Source: Sphingomonas sp. (GTDB lineage Bacteria; Pseudomonadota; Alphaproteobacteria; Sphingomonadales; Sphingomonadaceae). Taken from it: DNA of 64,000 nt. Position numbers and translations under genes: made by a program. Location of the stretch: NCBI RefSeq assembly GCF_003248515.1, contig NZ_QFOB01000004.1, positions 310,001 through 374,000 on the forward strand, written 5' to 3'. Positions 1 through 8,872 of this stretch are shown piece by piece. The notes under the pieces are model-generated. The model was not told where the DNA came from and made no database searches. It was given only the letters and a program-made list of their open reading frames with translations. Position 1 is the first letter of the stretch, and the number at the start of each line of letters is the position of its first letter.

Positions 1-126
1 GGCGGCGCGCTCCGTTGCGCCCGATGGCGCCGGCTGCCTGAAAAGATAGGCCGCACCCAAAGCTATCAGGACGATCGCCAGTAAACATGCCAGGACGATG
101 CCCGTTTTGGGCGTCTTCTGTGCCAT
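1..126 (-). CDS. Hypothetical single-pass membrane protein, N-terminal part only
   Basis: The first 42 codons of a gene that runs off the left edge of the window. The ATG is preceded by a GGGGAG Shine-Dalgarno sequence. The visible part has a short basic N-terminus (MAQKTPKTG) followed by one hydrophobic helix at about residues 9-29, then a Pro/Ala-rich stretch. This is typical of a membrane-anchored periplasmic protein. The function cannot be told from the fragment. Confidence 0.5.
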   Translation of the reverse strand, partial: MAQKTPKTGIVLACLLAIVLIALGAAYLFRQPAPSGATERAA

Positions 127-297
127 CTGGAAACTCCCCGCAACACGCCGGACTCGGCCGGCCGCCAGATACTCGGCTCCCCACCCGAATATACACGGTT
201 TGCGGACATTAACCATATGTTGGCCACGAGGGACCGAAAGATGATCCCCCGCCGGACGGGCAGATCTACTGATCCACGCCAAGTCATCGTCCGTCCC
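127..297. other. Intergenic region with no recognised gene
   Basis: The stretch between the leftward partial gene and the terminator hairpin of the next small gene. It is less GC-rich than its surroundings around 195-225 and probably holds the promoter of the leftward gene. I see no convincing coding frame or operator here. Confidence 0.4.
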
Positions 298-315
298 TTG
301 CCCCGCCCGGGGCAA
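298..315 (-). terminator. Hairpin after the 65-aa hypothetical gene
   Basis: A perfect 8-bp stem, TTGCCCCG/CGGGGCAA, with a 2-nt loop lies just past the stop codon of the minus-strand gene ending at 324. There is no clear U-tract, so termination strength is uncertain. Confidence 0.45.
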
Positions 316-323
316 TCGGGATC

Positions 324-521
324 TTATCCGCCGATGAAATCCAGATAGGCGATCACATCGTTGCTGGTCTGCAGGAACAGGCCTTCCTGCACATCTTCCT
401 GCTCCGCCTCGGCCGCGCGCAGCGCCTCGGCCATCGTACCGTAGAGCAGGGTCGTCGCGGCACCGCTGTCGGCATCGAGATGGTAGAGCCGCACGGAATC
501 GCTGTCGGAAGTGGTCCGCAT
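324..521 (-). CDS. Small hypothetical protein (65 aa)
   Basis: A short acidic protein starting MRTTSDSDSVRLYHLDADSG and ending in DVIAYLDFIGG. It has no signal peptide or membrane segment. The composition (alternating hydrophobic and acidic residues, an Ala/Glu-rich helix at about residues 30-46) looks like a genuine cytosolic protein. The open frame continues upstream, but the extension is Arg/Pro-rich and looks non-coding, so I chose the internal ATG. The Shine-Dalgarno is weak. I do not recognise the family, and no function is proposed. Confidence 0.5.
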   Translation of the reverse strand: MRTTSDSDSVRLYHLDADSGAATTLLYGTMAEALRAAEAEQEDVQEGLFLQTSNDVIAYLDFIGG

Positions 522-765
522 CAGAATTCGTCTTTCATCCGCCGCGAGGAGCGTGCCGTCATCGGATACGGCCCGGCGCCCCCGCTTCTTGGCCAAGCCC
601 CTGCCACTTATGATGACGGGCCACCACGATTGTTTCGCGTGGCCCACAGCAGGCAGCGGATCAGGAAGGTCCAGCCCGGGCAGCTTCCCGCCCGCTGAAG
701 GCCATCGCAATCGCGGGCGTGCGGCGCGGGCGCCGCCGGGGGAGGATCGGGGCGCCCCGGCTGGA
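522..765. other. Gap without a supported gene
   Basis: About 240 bp between the glycosyltransferase stop and the small hypothetical gene. It contains a GC-rich palindromic stretch around 748-759 (GGGGCGCCCC) that may act in termination of the glycan operon. Frames through here have the Arg/Pro-rich composition of non-coding high-GC DNA. Confidence 0.35.
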
Positions 766-1944
766 TCATGCCGCGCGGGGCGCGGCGATCGCCCTGGCGC
801 CTTCATAAGCGGCGATCAGATCCCGGAAATGGCTGTCCATGCTGCGGACCTGCCCCGCCTCCCGCTTGGCGCGCGCGCGATGGCCATCGCGATCCTCGGT
901 GACGAACCGGCGGATCGCGGCGGTCAGCGAGGCCGCCGATCGCGATCGATAGCGAAAGCCCTGCCCTTCGCGCGCCTGATCGGATGCGCCGCCCTCGTCC
1001 GGCACGATCAGCGGCAAGCCGCTCGCGCGGGCTTCCGCCGCCGTGATGCAGAATGTCTCCGCCTCGCAGCCATGGACGAGCGCATCCGCACTCGCGAGGA
1101 TCGCCGCCAGTTCCCGCCGGTCCGTCACGGGCGCGCCGAGATGGATGTGGGGATTGTGGCCGGCCGCACGCACCACGCGGGCGCGATCCCGCCCGTCGCC
1201 GATCAGCAGCAGTCCGATCGGGTGGCCATAGCCCGCCGCCACGGCCGCATCGATCACCATCGGCCATCGTTTCTCGGGCGCGTGGCGGCCCAGCCCCAGC
1301 AGCAGCGTCGCATCGGGGCCGAGGCCGCAGCGCTCGAGCAGCTTCGCGCGGAGCGCCTCGTCGCGCAGCGCCGGCGAAAAGAGGCCGGGATCCACCCCCA
1401 TCGGGATCGTACGGACCTTGGAGAGGCCGCCCGCCACCAGCCGCGACGACAGGCTCTCGCTGGCCGAGACGACCATGTCGAACCGGGCATCCAGCCGGCG
1501 CAGGTGCCGCCAGAAGAAATCGAAGCCGCGATCGATCGCCCGGCGCGAGGCGACCGAGCCGAACCAGCGATAGGGATAGGCCGCCAGCGGATCGGCGTGC
1601 ATCACGAGCGAGCGGAGCGCCGCCCCCCGCCAGCGCCCGACCATCGACGCGCTGGACCAGGGCGAGGATGCCTCCACGATATCGGGCGCCAGCTCATCCA
1701 GCAGATCGTGCAGCGCCGGCTCGTTGTCGAAATAGCGATAGCGCCGGTCGAGCGGGAAGCTGGGCGCCGAAAGCGTCACGATCCGGCCGCCCGGCATTTC
1801 CCGGATCGTGCCGTCGCTGGCGCCCGGCGCCACCACGATCATCTCATGATCGCCCAGGGATGCGGCCGCCAGCTTGCGCTCCACATAGGTGCGCACCCCG
1901 CCGCCCTGGGGAGCATAGAAAGCGCAGACGTCGACGATGCGCAT
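766..1944 (-). CDS. Glycosyltransferase family 4 (GT-B fold)
   Basis: A 392-aa retaining glycosyltransferase. The N-terminus MRIVDVCAFYAPQGGGVRTY carries the Gly-rich acceptor-side loop of GT4 enzymes. The C-terminal half has the donor-binding region with LGRHAPEKRW and the acidic EAETFCITAAEA motif at about residues 285-300. It probably transfers a sugar to a lipid-linked or envelope glycan at the cytosolic face of the membrane. It is the last gene of a five-gene operon and starts 5 bp after the DUF2141 stop. An upstream in-frame extension was rejected because it runs into the previous gene and is not GT-like. The sugar substrate cannot be predicted. Confidence 0.85.
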   Translation of the reverse strand: MRIVDVCAFYAPQGGGVRTYVERKLAAASLGDHEMIVVAPGASDGTIREMPGGRIVTLSAPSFPLDRRYRYFDNEPALHDLLDELAPDIVEASSPWSSASMVGRWRGAALRSLVMHADPLAAYPYRWFGSVASRRAIDRGFDFFWRHLRRLDARFDMVVSASESLSSRLVAGGLSKVRTIPMGVDPGLFSPALRDEALRAKLLERCGLGPDATLLLGLGRHAPEKRWPMVIDAAVAAGYGHPIGLLLIGDGRDRARVVRAAGHNPHIHLGAPVTDRRELAAILASADALVHGCEAETFCITAAEARASGLPLIVPDEGGASDQAREGQGFRYRSRSAASLTAAIRRFVTEDRDGHRARAKREAGQVRSMDSHFRDLIAAYEGARAIAAPRAA

Positions 1945-1948
1945 GGGA

Positions 1949-2449
1949 TCATCCCGCGATGGGGCCGAGGGAGAAGAGCCCCCGGCGATAGTTGAGCATG
2001 ATGCGCAGGCGGGTCGGATGCGGCCCCACATAGGTCGCGACAACGGCCGCCCGGGGCTTGGACCAGCCGAGGCGCGGATTGTTCGAAAAGCCGATGCCGT
2101 CGGTGGAGACGCTGAACTTCCGGTCGGAATCCCGATCGTGGAGCAGGCTCAGCGCATAGGGGCCGGGCATCGGCGCGCGGATGCAGAGCGAAACCGGCCC
2201 CGCCGCCGGCACCGGCAGTTCCACCCGGGCAAAGGGCTTGCCCGCCGCGACGAGCAGATTGTCGTCGGCCAGGAAATCCCTGTCGTCAGCCGGATACAGT
2301 TCCAGCTTCAGGCGGCCACGGCGATCCTTCAGGCCCTCCACGTCCACCAGGAAGGCCGGCCCCTCCTCGTCCGCGCGGCATTGCCCGGCCGCCTTGCCGA
2401 GATCGGGGGACGAGGCCAGCATCGCCGCCAGCAGGGCGATCGCCATCAT
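1949..2449 (-). CDS. DUF2141 family exported protein
   Basis: A 166-aa protein with an N-terminal signal peptide (MMAIALLAAMLASSP, cleavage likely soon after residue 21). The mature part, from FLVDVEGLKDRRGRLKLELY onward, matches the beta-sandwich DUF2141 family common in alphaproteobacteria and sphingomonads. The family has no established biochemical function. The start ATG overlaps the stop of the upstream membrane-protein gene as ATGA, which indicates translational coupling within the glycan operon. A periplasmic or outer-surface location is inferred from the signal peptide. Confidence 0.75.
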   Translation of the reverse strand: MMAIALLAAMLASSPDLGKAAGQCRADEEGPAFLVDVEGLKDRRGRLKLELYPADDRDFLADDNLLVAAGKPFARVELPVPAAGPVSLCIRAPMPGPYALSLLHDRDSDRKFSVSTDGIGFSNNPRLGWSKPRAAVVATYVGPHPTRLRIMLNYRRGLFSLGPIAG

Positions 2450-3360
2450 CGCCAGCCGCCGCGCGCCAGCTCGGCCGCGCCCAGCACGGCCCCCATGCAG
2501 AGATGCGCGCACAGCAGCAGCGATGCCATCAGCGCCATGACCTCCGCGATCCCGCCATGCGCGCCGGCCAGGAAGGCGGCAATGCCGGCGAAGACCAGAT
2601 CCTTGTTCGGCAGGAAGGGCAATCGCGACAGGATCTGGCGGAGCGCGCAGAGCAGCACCCACCAGGCGAGCGGCACGGAAGGGAGCAGCAGGTGCCACAT
2701 CGCCGCCGCCAGCACGATCATGCCCACGGCCCGCACGGCGTGCAGCCCCATCACCATCAGCAGATCGGCGCGCGGCAGCGAGAAGAGCTTGCGCCGGAAC
2801 AGCATCGGCACGATCGAGCTCAGCAGCACGCAGGCGATCGAGGCCTTGAGCGCGAGGCTGTCCAGCCCCAGTGGCAGCGATCCCAGCAGCGGCCAGGCAA
2901 GGATGGCCAGCACCAGCGTGAGCACATTGCCGACGACCGCGCTCAGGATCGCGACATCCTTGATCGCCCCGAACGGCGCCGTCGCGAGATGCGCGTGGCG
3001 GCGTGCCCATCCGTAGAAATAGACCTCGCCCAGATAGCCGAGCAGGATCTCGTTGCTCACGAGCTTGGCCAGCAGGGCGCCGATGCCGCGCGCCGGAAGG
3101 CGCCACAGCCGGCGATAGATCAGCCATTCGGAAAAAGGCTGCGCGAGATAATAAAGCGCGAACAGCAGCCAGAAGGCGCCGCTCGCGGGCACCATCGATA
3201 GCGTCTGGCGCGGATCGATCGTCCGCAGCTGATAGATCACCGCTGCCAACACGAGCAGCGATATGGCCGGCCCCATCAGCGCGGCCCAGCGATTGCCGCC
3301 CGGAATCAGGGGCCGGGGATCGATGCTCCGGGCCGCGGGAAGGATGTTCGCGCTCGCCAT
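2446..3360 (-). CDS. Multi-pass inner-membrane protein (LPG-synthase TM-like)
   Basis: A 304-aa integral membrane protein with about seven or eight predicted helices, starting near residue 28. The overall pattern, including a LPFLPNKDLVFAG segment near the C-terminus, resembles the membrane part of lysylphosphatidylglycerol-synthase/UPF0104-like proteins. Such proteins often accompany glycosyltransferases, where flippase-like or lipid-modifying roles are suspected but unproven. A strong Shine-Dalgarno (GGAGTGAAG) precedes ATG 3360, only 13 bp after the preceding glycosyltransferase stop. It overlaps the next gene by 4 nt. The role in glycan export or lipid-carrier handling is inferred from context only. 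Confidence 0.65.
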   Translation of the reverse strand: MASANILPAARSIDPRPLIPGGNRWAALMGPAISLLVLAAVIYQLRTIDPRQTLSMVPASGAFWLLFALYYLAQPFSEWLIYRRLWRLPARGIGALLAKLVSNEILLGYLGEVYFYGWARRHAHLATAPFGAIKDVAILSAVVGNVLTLVLAILAWPLLGSLPLGLDSLALKASIACVLLSSIVPMLFRRKLFSLPRADLLMVMGLHAVRAVGMIVLAAAMWHLLLPSVPLAWWVLLCALRQILSRLPFLPNKDLVFAGIAAFLAGAHGGIAEVMALMASLLLCAHLCMGAVLGAAELARGGWR

Positions 3361-3373
3361 CTTCACTCCGATT

Positions 3374-4552
3374 TCAGCCGATCGTGGCGCCGGCGGGCGA
3401 TGCTGCCTCGCCGATGCGCGGCGACGCATGGGGCGCGCGGGACAGGGCCACCGCGTGGAACAAGGCCAGATAGGCTTCGGCCGCGCGCTCCAGCGTGAAG
3501 CGCCGGGCCTGCTCCAGCGTCAGCGTCGCATCGGTGCGCCCGGTCCGCACGCGGGCGACGGCCCCGGCGAAGGCCCTCTCGTCGCCCACGCGGACAAGCT
3601 CGCCCAGCTGCCCGCCCACCAGCAGGTCCGCCATGCTGCGGCTGCAATCCGTGGCGATCACGGCGATGTCGGCCGCAAGTGCCTCCAGCACCACGGCGGG
3701 CACACCCTCATAATCGGAGGAGAGCAGCAGCACGTCATATTGGCGCATCAGCAGCGCCGGCTCCGCGACATAGCCCAGGAATTCGACGCACCCGCCAAGG
3801 CCGAGCCGGCGGGTCAATTGCTCCAGCTTCTGCCGTTCCCCGCCCTCGCCGATGATCGTCAGCCGATCGGTGGCCGCCGCGCCGCGCGCGAAGGCGCGCA
3901 GCATCAGCGCAATATTCTTCTGGGGCGCCAGACGCCCCACCGCCAGGAAGCGCCGCCCGCCATCGGGCAGGATCGGGCGCGGGCCGCCCCGCCGGATCTT
4001 CTCGATCAGCGCATCGGACAGGGCAGGATCCGGGATGATCGTGATACGCCGCGCCGGCACGCCCATCCGCTCGGCGATCTCGCCCGCCATCGGCGCGGCC
4101 ATGCCCACCACATGATCCACCACGAGCCCCACGATCCGCAGCCAGAGGCGATGCGTGGTGCGCCTGAACCAGCTGCTTCCCGCGCGATCCAGATTGTTGC
4201 TGATCTTCGCCGCGATCAGCGGACAGCCGCGACCCAGAAGCAGCTTCATCGCGACCGCGACGACCAGATAGGTATTGCCCGCGCAGAACAGCACGTCCGG
4301 GCGCTCGGCGCGGATCACGCGCGGCAACTGCGCAATCATCCAGAGCGTTTCGCGCCGCGCGATCCAGCGCGGCGGATCCTGCGGGATGATCGCCTCCAGC
4401 TCGCGCCCCACATCGCCGCGCAGCTCGCCGTCCGTCCGGCCGATGAAGAGCGGCGCATCGATGCCCAAGGCGCGCCAGCGGCGAACGAGGCGCAGCGCGA
4501 TCCGCTCGACCCCGCCGGGCTCGTAGCTGTGAAGATAGGTAAGGATCCGCAT
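3374..4552 (-). CDS. Glycosyltransferase family 4 (GT-B fold)
   Basis: A 392-aa cytosolic glycosyltransferase. The N-terminus MRILTYLHSYEPGGVERIAL has the GGVER acceptor-site loop typical of GT4 enzymes. AVGRLAPQKN at about residues 225-235 and SSDYEGVPAVVLEALA near residue 300 form the nucleotide-sugar site, with the E-x7-E pair in the latter. Its ATG overlaps the stop of the deacetylase as TGATG. It is a paralogue-like partner of the other GT4 gene in the operon and probably adds a different sugar to the same glycan. Confidence 0.88.
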   Translation of the reverse strand: MRILTYLHSYEPGGVERIALRLVRRWRALGIDAPLFIGRTDGELRGDVGRELEAIIPQDPPRWIARRETLWMIAQLPRVIRAERPDVLFCAGNTYLVVAVAMKLLLGRGCPLIAAKISNNLDRAGSSWFRRTTHRLWLRIVGLVVDHVVGMAAPMAGEIAERMGVPARRITIIPDPALSDALIEKIRRGGPRPILPDGGRRFLAVGRLAPQKNIALMLRAFARGAAATDRLTIIGEGGERQKLEQLTRRLGLGGCVEFLGYVAEPALLMRQYDVLLLSSDYEGVPAVVLEALAADIAVIATDCSRSMADLLVGGQLGELVRVGDERAFAGAVARVRTGRTDATLTLEQARRFTLERAAEAYLALFHAVALSRAPHASPRIGEAASPAGATIG

Positions 4553-5316
4553 CAGGCGGCCCGCGCCGTCAGCAGCCGATCATATCGGGCCGGGGCATGC
4601 GTGCGCCGGACCCGGCCGATCGCGCGATCAATGCTCGTCATCAGCGCAGGCACGCCCACATCGCCCGGATGCACGCCGATCCGTGCCACCGTCAGCCGCG
4701 ACAGAAGGGGCGGCAGCAAGGCTCCGGCCAGCAGCGAGGAGGCGATCCGGGTTCGGCTGCGGCTCGCCCAGGTCAGGACAGGGCCGGAGGCGAGCCGCGT
4801 GCCCGAGCCGGGATTCCACACGCGCAGATGATCCTCCGCGAGATCGAAGCCCAGCTCGGCCAGCGCCACATGCGTGCCCTCGCCATACAGCCAGGCCGGG
4901 GCGACGAAACCGCGCACGGGCCGGCCGGTCACATCTTCCAGCAAAGCCCGCCCCGCCATCAGCCGCCGTCGCGTCTCGACCCGGTCGAGGCCCAGAAACT
5001 CGCCCTCGCCCGCCGTCATGTAGCGCGCCCGCATCGCGTTCACGGCGGAATGGTGGGGCGCGTCGTCGCGATGAAGCCAGCCGTGCAGAAAGATTTCGGC
5101 GCCCGCGTCCGCCCAGCACCGGAGCCGCGCCGCAAAAGGCGAACCCGGCACGATCCGCGCCTCGCCCCAATGATCGGGCACCACCAAAAGGGCGATCCGG
5201 TCCACGGGCGCGTGCCGCCCGAGATGATCGCGCAGCCGATCGACCTGCCCTTCGAAGCGGGGGCCGACATCGTGGATCGAAAGCAGCAGGCGCCGCTCCG
5301 TCTGTGTCGCCGCCAT
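4552..5316 (-). CDS. Polysaccharide deacetylase family protein (DUF2334-like)
   Basis: About 254 aa with the NodB-like/DUF2334 layout. LLLSIHDVGPRF near the N-terminus supplies the His-Asp metal-site pair, FLHGWLHRDD gives the HxxxH-type ligands, and GFVAPAWL is the conserved Pro-Ala-Trp strand. It likely removes acetyl groups from a polysaccharide or sugar precursor. It is the first gene of the glycan operon. Two starts are possible, ATG 5370 or ATG 5316. Neither has a good Shine-Dalgarno, and I chose the shorter because the family normally begins just before LLLSIHDV. There is no obvious signal peptide, so a cytosolic site is possible. Confidence 0.75.
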   Translation of the reverse strand: MAATQTERRLLLSIHDVGPRFEGQVDRLRDHLGRHAPVDRIALLVVPDHWGEARIVPGSPFAARLRCWADAGAEIFLHGWLHRDDAPHHSAVNAMRARYMTAGEGEFLGLDRVETRRRLMAGRALLEDVTGRPVRGFVAPAWLYGEGTHVALAELGFDLAEDHLRVWNPGSGTRLASGPVLTWASRSRTRIASSLLAGALLPPLLSRLTVARIGVHPGDVGVPALMTSIDRAIGRVRRTHAPARYDRLLTARAA

Positions 5317-5500
5317 TGTCAGGAAGCCGTCCCTATGCCGGACAGGGTGATGCGCATAAATCCTCGCCATCGCTCGCAGCCGAGACGGCGGCCGGCCGCG
5401 GCACCGCAGTCCGGCGCGCGATCAATTTTTCGGGCGGGCGACGAAGGGAGGCGGCCGGAAGGCGGCAGGATGCCCCGCGCGGCGGCATAAGGCGGGTTCC

Positions 5501-5516
5501 GAGCCCTTTCAGGCTC
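5501..5516 (-). terminator. Hairpin downstream of the STN TonB receptor
   Basis: The inverted repeat GAGCC-N6-GGCTC lies 25 bp past the receptor stop on the minus strand, with further GC pairing outside it. No U-run is visible, so this is a moderate candidate. Confidence 0.35.
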
Positions 5517-5540
5517 CGCCGGTTTCGATACGGCCCGCCC

Positions 5541-7955
5541 TCACCAGGCGCGCGTGACCGCCAGCGTGAAGGTGCGCGGCCGCAGCGGCGTATATTGGCG
5601 CCCGTCCGCGATCGAGAAGGGATTGCCGAAGGCGAAACTGTCGCCCTTCACATCGGCCAGATTGTCGATCCGGGCGACCAGGGTGAAGCCCGATCGCGAG
5701 AGCGATCCGCCGGCCGAAGCCGTCGCATAATCGCCCATCGTCCGATCGAGCACCTGATCGAAGGTCAATCGGGCGCGGCCGGTATAATTGATCTGCGCGG
5801 TCGCCCCCGCCCGCCAGGATCCCAGCGCGAACTGGTAGAGAAACAAGGCGCGCGCCGTCACGTCGGGCGTCACCGGCAGGCGCGTATCCTCCAGCCGGGT
5901 GCCGTCTTCGGTGCGGATGAGATGGGCGTCGACATAGGAGAAACCGGCCGAGACCGTCAGACCGCGCGCCGGCTTCCAGTCCCCGCTCGCCTCCACGCCA
6001 TTGATCCGCCCGTCGCCCGCATTGCGCGTCGAGATCAGGCCGTTGGCGCGCAGATAATCGGACTGGATATGGCTCCAGTTCGTGTGGAAAAGGCTGCCGT
6101 TGAGCGCGAGGCGCCCACCGTCCATGCTGTGGCGCACGCTCAGTTCCAGCGATCCGAGCCTGTCGGACGAATAACGCCGCGCCGTTGTCTCCCCCGCCAG
6201 CGCGAGGCCGCCGGGCCGCAGCGCGCGCGCATAGCGCAGATAGAGCAGGCTGCGCGACGATGGCGCCCACGACAGCGCCACGCTGGGCGAGGCCACCCAT
6301 TTCGAAATCCGGTCGGAGCCGCCCCCCTCCTGCTCGATCGCCTCGTTTTCGGCGATGGAGCGCGAAACGCGAACGCCCACCGTCGCCTCCACATCGGGAT
6401 CGATATGCCAGCCGAGTTCGCCGAATGCCGCCGCCTCGGTAATCTTGCGATCCAGCGCCTCCGGCTCGATCGTGATGCCGCCGGCGCTGATCGTGCCGGT
6501 GTTGCGGCTGTGCGTATCGAGATAGGAAAGGCCCGCCAGCCACCCGATCCGATCGCCCTCGTCGGAAAGGCGGATCTCGCCATTGAAGATCCGGTAATGG
6601 CGATCGTCGGCGAAGCTGCTCTGCCCGGTCAGGCCGAACGCCGCGGAGGCACTGCTCGAATCCAGGATGCTGCTCACGCCATGATCGACATAGCTGGTCG
6701 TCGCCAGCAGGCGCGCGCCGCCCGCGCGCCCTTGAACGGTCAGCGCCGCGGACTTGAAATCATTGTCGGTCGGCTCGGCGATGCTGGCGGTGCGATCGAT
6801 CGTGCGCGAGGCCGTCACATATTGGCTGTCGCGGACGTTCACGTCCTGCACGATGCCGGAAAGATCCACGGTCCAGTCGGGATCCGCCTGCCAGCGCAGG
6901 GCCAGTCGCCCGCCACGCATGTTCGTCTTGTTGGCATTGTGGTTTCGCCCGGCATTGTCGATCCAGCCGCCCTCGCGGCCGACATAGCCCACACCACGCA
7001 CCCCCAGCGCGCCATCGATCACCGGCAGGTTCAGCACCGCCTCGCCACTGCCGCCCGGCGATCCGTGCTGCACCGCGCTGGCGGAGAGCGTCGCCGTGGC
7101 GCCCGGCTGATCGAGATCGGGCTTGCGCGTCACCACATGATAGATGCCGCCCAGCGCGCCGGATCCGTAGAGCGGCCCCTGCGGCCCCTTCAGGATCTCG
7201 ACCCTCTCCACGTCGATCAGGCGGATGTCCGGATCGGGCGCGTCGAAGGTGACGCGCGCCTCGTCCAGCTGGACGCCGACGGTGGACTGGCTCGGTCCGT
7301 TGAAGGGGCTGTCCGCGACGCCGCGGATGAACTGCCGGTTGCGGCCCGGCCCGAGATTGGTGAGCGCGAGACCTTCCACATCGGAGGCCACGTCGCGGCT
7401 CACGGCGGGGGATGCGCTCACCGGTATCGTCCGGAAATCGACGACCGCGATCGAGGCCGGAATCGCGGCCAGATTCTGCAGCCTCTTCTGCCCCGTCACC
7501 AATATGTCGGCGGCGACGGGCTCGGGCGGCGGAAGCCGCGACAGCGCCAGACTCGGTTCCACAGGCGCCGCCTCTCCGCGCGGAAGCGGCTCGACACGAT
7601 AGTCCGTCGGCCCCACGCGCACGGCGTGATAGCCGGTTCCGGCGAGCAGCCTATCCAGCGCGCGGCCGGCCGGCATCCGCCCGTGCAGCCCCCGCAGGCG
7701 CATCTGCGGAAAGCTGGAAGGCCACGCGATCGAGACGCCCGCAATCTCCGCCACTGTAGCCAGCGTGGCGGTTGCGGATCCGGCACCGATATTGAAGGCG
7801 AAGGTCGCATCGCCGGGCACGGGCGCGGCACGCGCCGCTGCCGCCTCAGCGATCAGGGCGAGCGCGAAGCCGTATCTCGTTGCCGTGCGTCTCGTACGAG
7901 AGAGCCATGAGCGCCGACAGGTCCTTGAGGAGCTTCGAACCGTCGCCAACAACAA
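5541..7955 (-). CDS. TonB-dependent receptor with N-terminal STN signalling domain
   Basis: An 804-aa outer-membrane transducer. After a signal peptide (core YGFALALIAEAAAARA) comes a secretin/TonB short N-terminal (STN) domain at about residues 50-120, used for surface signalling. A TonB-box-like DILVTGQKR at about 150, the plug, and a 22-strand-type barrel ending in AVTRAW follow. With the adjacent FecR and ECF sigma genes it forms a FecIRA-type unit controlling uptake of an iron chelate or other ligand, which is not identifiable here. No ATG or GTG exists near the signal peptide. The best start is TTG 7955 (or the next two TTGs) after a GGGGG run, giving an unusual overlap of about 105-110 bp with the fecR-like gene. 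Confidence 0.85.
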   Translation of the reverse strand: MLLATVRSSSRTCRRSWLSRTRRTATRYGFALALIAEAAAARAAPVPGDATFAFNIGAGSATATLATVAEIAGVSIAWPSSFPQMRLRGLHGRMPAGRALDRLLAGTGYHAVRVGPTDYRVEPLPRGEAAPVEPSLALSRLPPPEPVAADILVTGQKRLQNLAAIPASIAVVDFRTIPVSASPAVSRDVASDVEGLALTNLGPGRNRQFIRGVADSPFNGPSQSTVGVQLDEARVTFDAPDPDIRLIDVERVEILKGPQGPLYGSGALGGIYHVVTRKPDLDQPGATATLSASAVQHGSPGGSGEAVLNLPVIDGALGVRGVGYVGREGGWIDNAGRNHNANKTNMRGGRLALRWQADPDWTVDLSGIVQDVNVRDSQYVTASRTIDRTASIAEPTDNDFKSAALTVQGRAGGARLLATTSYVDHGVSSILDSSSASAAFGLTGQSSFADDRHYRIFNGEIRLSDEGDRIGWLAGLSYLDTHSRNTGTISAGGITIEPEALDRKITEAAAFGELGWHIDPDVEATVGVRVSRSIAENEAIEQEGGGSDRISKWVASPSVALSWAPSSRSLLYLRYARALRPGGLALAGETTARRYSSDRLGSLELSVRHSMDGGRLALNGSLFHTNWSHIQSDYLRANGLISTRNAGDGRINGVEASGDWKPARGLTVSAGFSYVDAHLIRTEDGTRLEDTRLPVTPDVTARALFLYQFALGSWRAGATAQINYTGRARLTFDQVLDRTMGDYATASAGGSLSRSGFTLVARIDNLADVKGDSFAFGNPFSIADGRQYTPLRPRTFTLAVTRAW

Positions 7956-8811
7956 GAACCCCCGAAAATGGTCGATCGCGAATGTCAGGCGCCACCACGA
8001 TGGTCTTGCCTGAATAGCGCGAGAGATCGGCGGCGACGACCTTCAGCGGCGATCGATCATAAACCAGCCGGCCCTTGCGCCAGCTGCCGACATCGGTGGC
8101 GGCGATCATGCGTAGCTCGGCGTCGCCCCCGCTGGCGACGAAACGTCGCCCGGCAGCCACCGCGACCGGATCGGAATCGCCGCGCCCCACGCCGACATGC
8201 CCTTTGGCCACGGAAACCATCACGCCATCGGGGATCGTGTTCACGCTGAAGGTGGTGCCGATGTCCGTCACCCGATAATCGCCGGAACGGATCGACAATG
8301 TGCGCGCGGGATCGTGCGCGACGACGAAATACGCCTCGCCGCGCGCCAGCTCCAGACGGGCTGGATCGCCATTCAGCGCCACCAGACGGGATGACGGCGC
8401 CAGATCCACCGCCGTGCCGCCGCCCAGCGCCACATGCCGGGTCTCGCCGGCGCCCGTGCCATAGACGATATCGGCGGGCGCCTGCCGGTTCAGTACGGGC
8501 ACGGCCACGGCCACGGCGATCGCCGCCGCGAGACCGCCGACCAGCCAGCCCCGTCTCCGCCACGCCCGCGGCTCCGCCCGTTCTCCCGGCGGCGGCCCTT
8601 CGGCGCCGAAGCCCAGCCCCTTCAGCGTCGGCGCATGATCGTCCGCCATCCGGTCGAGCAGCGCCACCTCGTCATAGGCCTCGCGATGGCGCGGATCGGC
8701 CTCCAGCCAGCCCAGATAGGCGTCCCAGTCCGCATCGTCGCGCGCGAGCGCCTGGTGCCAGGCGATCGCCTGGTCCAGCATCCGCTCGTCCATGTCCGGC
8801 CGCGCGCTCAT
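7846..8811 (-). CDS. FecR-family anti-sigma/signal-transfer protein
   Basis: A 321-aa inner-membrane regulator. A cytoplasmic N-terminal region of about 85 residues (DUF4880-like, WDAYLGWLEADPRHREAYDEV) binds the sigma factor. One membrane helix follows at about 87-107, then the periplasmic FecR domain (ETRHVALGGGTAVDLAPSS) and a C-terminal DUF4974/STN-like part. It relays the signal from the STN domain of the receptor to the ECF sigma factor. It lies 61 bp downstream of the sigma gene, and its 3' end overlaps the receptor start. Confidence 0.9.
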   Translation of the reverse strand: MSARPDMDERMLDQAIAWHQALARDDADWDAYLGWLEADPRHREAYDEVALLDRMADDHAPTLKGLGFGAEGPPPGERAEPRAWRRRGWLVGGLAAAIAVAVAVPVLNRQAPADIVYGTGAGETRHVALGGGTAVDLAPSSRLVALNGDPARLELARGEAYFVVAHDPARTLSIRSGDYRVTDIGTTFSVNTIPDGVMVSVAKGHVGVGRGDSDPVAVAAGRRFVASGGDAELRMIAATDVGSWRKGRLVYDRSPLKVVAADLSRYSGKTIVVAPDIRDRPFSGVLVVGDGSKLLKDLSALMALSYETHGNEIRLRARPDR

Positions 8812-8872
8812 CGCGAAACGCCTGTTCCTTCCCTGATCTCCGGGGCTTGGACGCCACCGGCCTGTTTCTGCC

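Noticed and set aside
66..287. A 73-codon minus-strand frame at the left edge
   Set aside because: It has no ribosome site and an implausible composition. The overlapping frame starting at 126, with a signal-anchor helix, is better supported.
522..806. N-terminal extension of the 65-aa hypothetical protein
   Set aside because: The extension is Arg/Pro-rich and overlaps the glycosyltransferase end. The composition changes abruptly at the internal Met.
4683..7910. A plus-strand open frame of over 1000 codons
   Set aside because: It is antisense to the deacetylase and TonB receptor genes, has Arg/Pro/His-rich low-complexity composition and no domain. It is a typical shadow frame in high-GC DNA.
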